Part shown: positions 32,199-35,009 of the stretch, one piece after another
Position numbering within the stretch: the first letter of the stretch is position 1
How the letters are laid out: every line of letters begins with the position of its first letter
Assembly: GCA_025359165.1 (NCBI GenBank)
Contig: JANYHG010000182.1
Span: forward strand, 1-35,009
Length of the DNA stretch: 35,009 bases
From: Hyphomicrobiaceae bacterium
Lineage (GTDB): Bacteria; Pseudomonadota; Alphaproteobacteria; Rhizobiales; Hyphomicrobiaceae
Direction of reading: 5' to 3'
Notes under the pieces: model-generated
Database searches by the model: none
Seen by the model: the letters and a program-made list of their open reading frames with translations, nothing else
Told to the model about the DNA's origin: nothing
Position numbers and translations under genes: made by a program

Positions 32199-35009
32199 TC
32201 AACCGGCCGCAACGTTAAGCGCTCCGGGCAGATGCGCCACGACTTGCTCGAGTGCATCCTCGACCAGTCCGAGTTCGGTTTCAATCGAGTCCGTCAAGCT
32301 GCTGCAATCCGCAGCATCGGCACCGAGCTTCAGCTTGACGTCGAGCAGTCGGCACAATTCCGACAAGCGTTTGGCACCGACATTCGCACTGGATGATTTC
32401 AAGCTGTGCGCCAGAGTGCGCAGCAATTCGCCGTCTTCCTGCTGGATAGCCGCGCGTAGTGTCATGACGGTCTCCGGCATCGAGCTTAGATATGTACGCA
32501 GCAGGCGGCTCAAAAATGTCGGCCGGCTACGCGACAACACGGCGTGCAGGGTTTCGTCCAGGCGTTCCGTCAACTGGCCGCCGATGGCCTTGGCGGGCGA
32601 GCTTTCGAGCGCGGTGATCGCCACAGCGGTTTTGGGTGTCACGACTGCATGCATGTTCTCGGCTGGTGAGCATTCGTCGGTCTTCGATGACCATTTCTGC
32701 AAAATATTGCGCAACTGTACGTCGGTGAACGGCTTGCTCAGGAAATCGTCCGAGCCGGCGTCCAGGGCCTGAGTTTTGTCGCTGTCGTAGGCGTTCGCGG
32801 TCACGGCGATGATGGGCGTGCGCAACAGACACCGCGCACGTTCCGTCTCGCGGATGCGGCGCGTGGCCGATAACCCGTCGAGTTCCGGCATCTGCGTGTC
32901 CATCAAGATGATGTCGAATTGCGCGCGGTCGAAGGTGGTGATGGCTTCGATGCCGTTGACGGCGACGGTCACCCGGCACTCGAGTTCGGCCAAATATTCG
33001 CGCGCCACTTCGATGTTGGTGGCGTTGTCTTCGACCAACAGCACGCGCAGCTTGAGTGCGGGCGGGGCAGTTCGTGCGTGCTGCTGCGACGAGAATATGG
33101 AGGTGGAACCGACGACGTTGGCGATATCCGGCCGATGAGCGCGAACGACGGCCGCCATCATATCCGCGCGCCGAGCGGGCTTTGAGAGAAATACCGTATC
33201 GCGCAATCCGGCCTGATCGATCGGGTTGCCGTTCCAGTTGGTCGACATCAACACCACCATCGCCGTTTCGGCGAGACGTGGATTTGATCGGATCGTGCGA
33301 CACAGGTGCAAACTACTTGTGCGAGGCTTGACGCGATCGACGATGGCGATGCGGTAAGGATCACCCTCGAGAGCTGCGCGTGAAAGTGCAGCGAATGCAA
33401 CTTCCTCCCCATCGACGACATCGATGCGCGCGCCTGTGTCGGCGAGATTGTTGGCCAGCATTTCACGGCTTGTCGAGCGATCGTCGATCACCAGCACGCG
33501 AACCCCTGACAGCGTTACGTTGTGCGGCAAAATCGCCGGGTGAGCAGCTGCGGTTACCTCGAACGGGATCTCGAACCGCACGGTGGTTCCTTGGCCGCGC
33601 TCGCTGGTGAGTGAGACGGTTCCGTCGAGCAAACCCACGAGATGGCGCGTGATCGACAGCCCAAGACCTGTACCGCCGAACCGGCGGCTGATCGACGCGT
33701 CGGCCTGCGCGAATGGTTCAAACAGTCGGCTGATGGCCGCAGCGTCGATGCCGATGCCTGTATCGCTGACTTCGAAGACGACGCTTCGGCGGCCGTCCGC
33801 ACCGGCACCGGTTGTCAGTCGGATGTTGACTTCACCTGTTTCCGTGAACTTGACCGCATTTCCGATCAGGTTGATGAGCACCTGCCTGATGCGCACCGGA
33901 TCACTCTTCACGCCGACCGGAATGTCGGACGCGATGATGAGATTGACTTCGAGACCCTTACGATAGCCCGACGTCGCGCACAGTTCGACCGCATCTTCGA
34001 CGCAATGCCGAAGGTTGAAATCCTGCACATCCAGTTTGAAATGTCCGGCCTCGATGCGCGAAAGGTCGAGCACGTCATTGATGATGCCGAGCAGTCCCTT
34101 GGCCGAATCGCACAATGTGCTGGCGAGCCGTATCTGACGTTGGCTGAGTTCCGTCTTCAGCAGCAGGTCGCCCATGCCCAGAACGCCGTTGAGCGGTGTG
34201 CGCATTTCGTGGCTCATCTTGGCGAGGAAAGCCGACTTCGCGTGGTTGGCGAGGCCGACGAGCCGGTTGGCTTCCTTCAAGCCATCTTCTGCTTCCTTGG
34301 CGCGTGACGCGTCGAGAATAACGCCTGTCCAGAGCACGGAGTTATCGGCTCGACGCTCGGGCCGTGCCACCGCATGCGTTGTCTTGCGACGGCCGTCGGG
34401 CATGATGACCGACGCCTCGACGTCCCACTTCGTCAATGTTTGCGACGCTTCGATCAAGCGTTTACGAAAGGTATTTTTGTAGTCTTCGGTATAGGTTTTG
34501 AAGAGAACCTCGGGGTCTTTCAGCACGGCTTCCGGGTCTACGCCAAACAGTTCCCGTGCGCCCTCGCTGAGATAGGTGTAGCGGATGTCGCCGTCGGGCT
34601 GAACGATGCGCTGATACACGACGCCCGGAATGGCCGCCGCCAGCGAGTTGAACTGATGTGTTTCGACGTTGACTGCGGGTGCGTTTGCATGCGCCGCTAA
34701 AGCGAGCGCCAAGGCAGCACGTACATTTTTGTCGAAAGCAACGACTTTGGATCGAAGATCGACGCTTCCGGCAAAATAGATCGAAGCAGCGCCGCTGATG
34801 TCGCCGACGGGACTGTACAACGGAATGCACAGATAGTGGCTCCAACCGTGGCTCGCTGCGGCCGCATCATGCAATTTCGTCAGCTGGCGTTTGCCGCCGA
34901 TGGCAACCTGATATTCCGCGCCGCTGCTCAGGCAACGGGCCAACGGATCGTTGGCGCTGTGATCAGCCGCCAATGATCGGGCATCCTCGGTTGTTCCAAA
35001 ATGTTGGTA
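32199..35009 (-). CDS. hybrid sensor histidine kinase (N-terminus beyond window)
   Basis: At least 936 residues are visible in one open frame, and no stop is met up to the right edge, so the start lies outside. Residue numbers here count from the TTG at 34973. Domains in order: a GAF-like region ([19 protein letters not shown]), a PAS domain at about 108-225, a HisKA domain with the phospho-histidine in [12 protein letters not shown] near 254, an HATPase domain ([27 protein letters not shown]), a first receiver ([12 protein letters not shown], candidate acceptor in AIVDRVKP), a second receiver ([11 protein letters not shown], acceptor in [16 protein letters not shown]), and a C-terminal Hpt domain ([13 protein letters not shown]). 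No transmembrane segment is seen in the visible part. The signal and the output are unknown. Confidence 0.93.
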   Translation of the reverse strand, partial: YQHFGTTEDARSLAADHSANDPLARCLSSGAEYQVAIGGKRQLTKLHDAAAASHGWSHYLCIPLYSPVGDISGAASIYFAGSVDLRSKVVAFDKNVRAALALALAAHANAPAVNVETHQFNSLAAAIPGVVYQRIVQPDGDIRYTYLSEGARELFGVDPEAVLKDPEVLFKTYTEDYKNTFRKRLIEASQTLTKWDVEASVIMPDGRRKTTHAVARPERRADNSVLWTGVILDASRAKEAEDGLKEANRLVGLANHAKSAFLAKMSHEMRTPLNGVLGMGDLLLKTELSQRQIRLASTLCDSAKGLLGIINDVLDLSRIEAGHFKLDVQDFNLRHCVEDAVELCATSGYRKGLEVNLIIASDIPVGVKSDPVRIRQVLINLIGNAVKFTETGEVNIRLTTGAGADGRRSVVFEVSDTGIGIDAAAISRLFEPFAQADASISRRFGGTGLGLSITRHLVGLLDGTVSLTSERGQGTTVRFEIPFEVTAAAHPAILPHNVTLSGVRVLVIDDRSTSREMLANNLADTGARIDVVDGEEVAFAALSRAALEGDPYRIAIVDRVKPRTSSLHLCRTIRSNPRLAETAMVVLMSTNWNGNPIDQAGLRDTVFLSKPARRADMMAAVVRAHRPDIANVVGSTSIFSSQQHARTAPPALKLRVLLVEDNATNIEVAREYLAELECRVTVAVNGIEAITTFDRAQFDIILMDTQMPELDGLSATRRIRETERARCLLRTPIIAVTANAYDSDKTQALDAGSDDFLSKPFTDVQLRNILQKWSSKTDECSPAENMHAVVTPKTAVAITALESSPAKAIGGQLTERLDETLHAVLSRSRPTFLSRLLRTYLSSMPETVMTLRAAIQQEDGELLRTLAHSLKSSSANVGAKRLSELCRLLDVKLKLGADAADCSSLTDSIETELGLVEDALEQVVAHLPGALNVAAG

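Overview
The window looks like chromosomal DNA of an alphaproteobacterium, probably in the Rhodopseudomonas/Xanthobacteraceae part of the Hyphomicrobiales. It is GC-rich. It carries alphaproteobacterial markers (a UPF0262 gene directly after hisD, and a DUF2948 gene), and its BadI, BadH and BadR resemble the Rhodopseudomonas palustris enzymes of anaerobic alicyclic acid breakdown. No rRNA, tRNA, transposase, phage gene or CRISPR array was seen.

Layout. (1) 1-6521: a YcxB-like membrane protein, a crotonase-family enzyme, propionyl-CoA synthetase (prpE), a TauE/SafE-type exporter, an OpgC-family membrane acyltransferase and a small secreted protein. (2) 6799-10397: the two permeases and two ATPases of a branched-chain amino acid (HAAT) type ABC importer, without a binding protein. 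A REP-like inverted pair follows. (3) 10546-16782: a CPA2-type antiporter, UPF0262, hisD, badI, badH, divergent badR, and DUF2948. DUF2948 and hisD are normally close neighbours in alphaproteobacteria, so the bad genes appear to sit inside a conserved block. (4) 16887-26995: an exopolysaccharide locus with a kinase-less Wzz/GumC-type co-polymerase, a large exported DUF4091-like glycosidase candidate, two GT4 glycosyltransferases, a hexapeptide acyltransferase, a polysaccharide deacetylase and a Wza-type outer-membrane exporter with a coiled coil. (5) 27249-28175: a STAS-domain protein and a convergent PilZ-domain protein, possible regulators of the locus. (6) 28481-35009: a TrmO-like protein, an MlaC/Ttg2D-type protein with a structured leader, a BKACE (DUF849) enzyme, an exported SH3b plus double-PAN protein, and a large hybrid histidine kinase that runs off the right edge.

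How the genes work together. In R. palustris, BadH and BadI oxidise and open the alicyclic ring to give pimeloyl-CoA, and BadR represses badHI until 2-ketocyclohexanecarboxyl-CoA appears. Here a 22-bp palindrome overlaps a good promoter for badH, which fits that scheme. The polysaccharide genes form most of a Wzx/Wzy-type export system with tailoring enzymes. The flippase, the polymerase and the initiating transferase are not in the window.

The most unusual structural feature is a set of short intergenic tandem repeats with different units: 10 bp x4, 16 bp x2, 16 bp x4, 17 bp x5 and 26 bp x3.3. Together with the SH3b-PAN protein, the exported DUF4091-like protein coupled to a glycosyltransferase, and the structured mlaC leader, these are the best leads for something undescribed.
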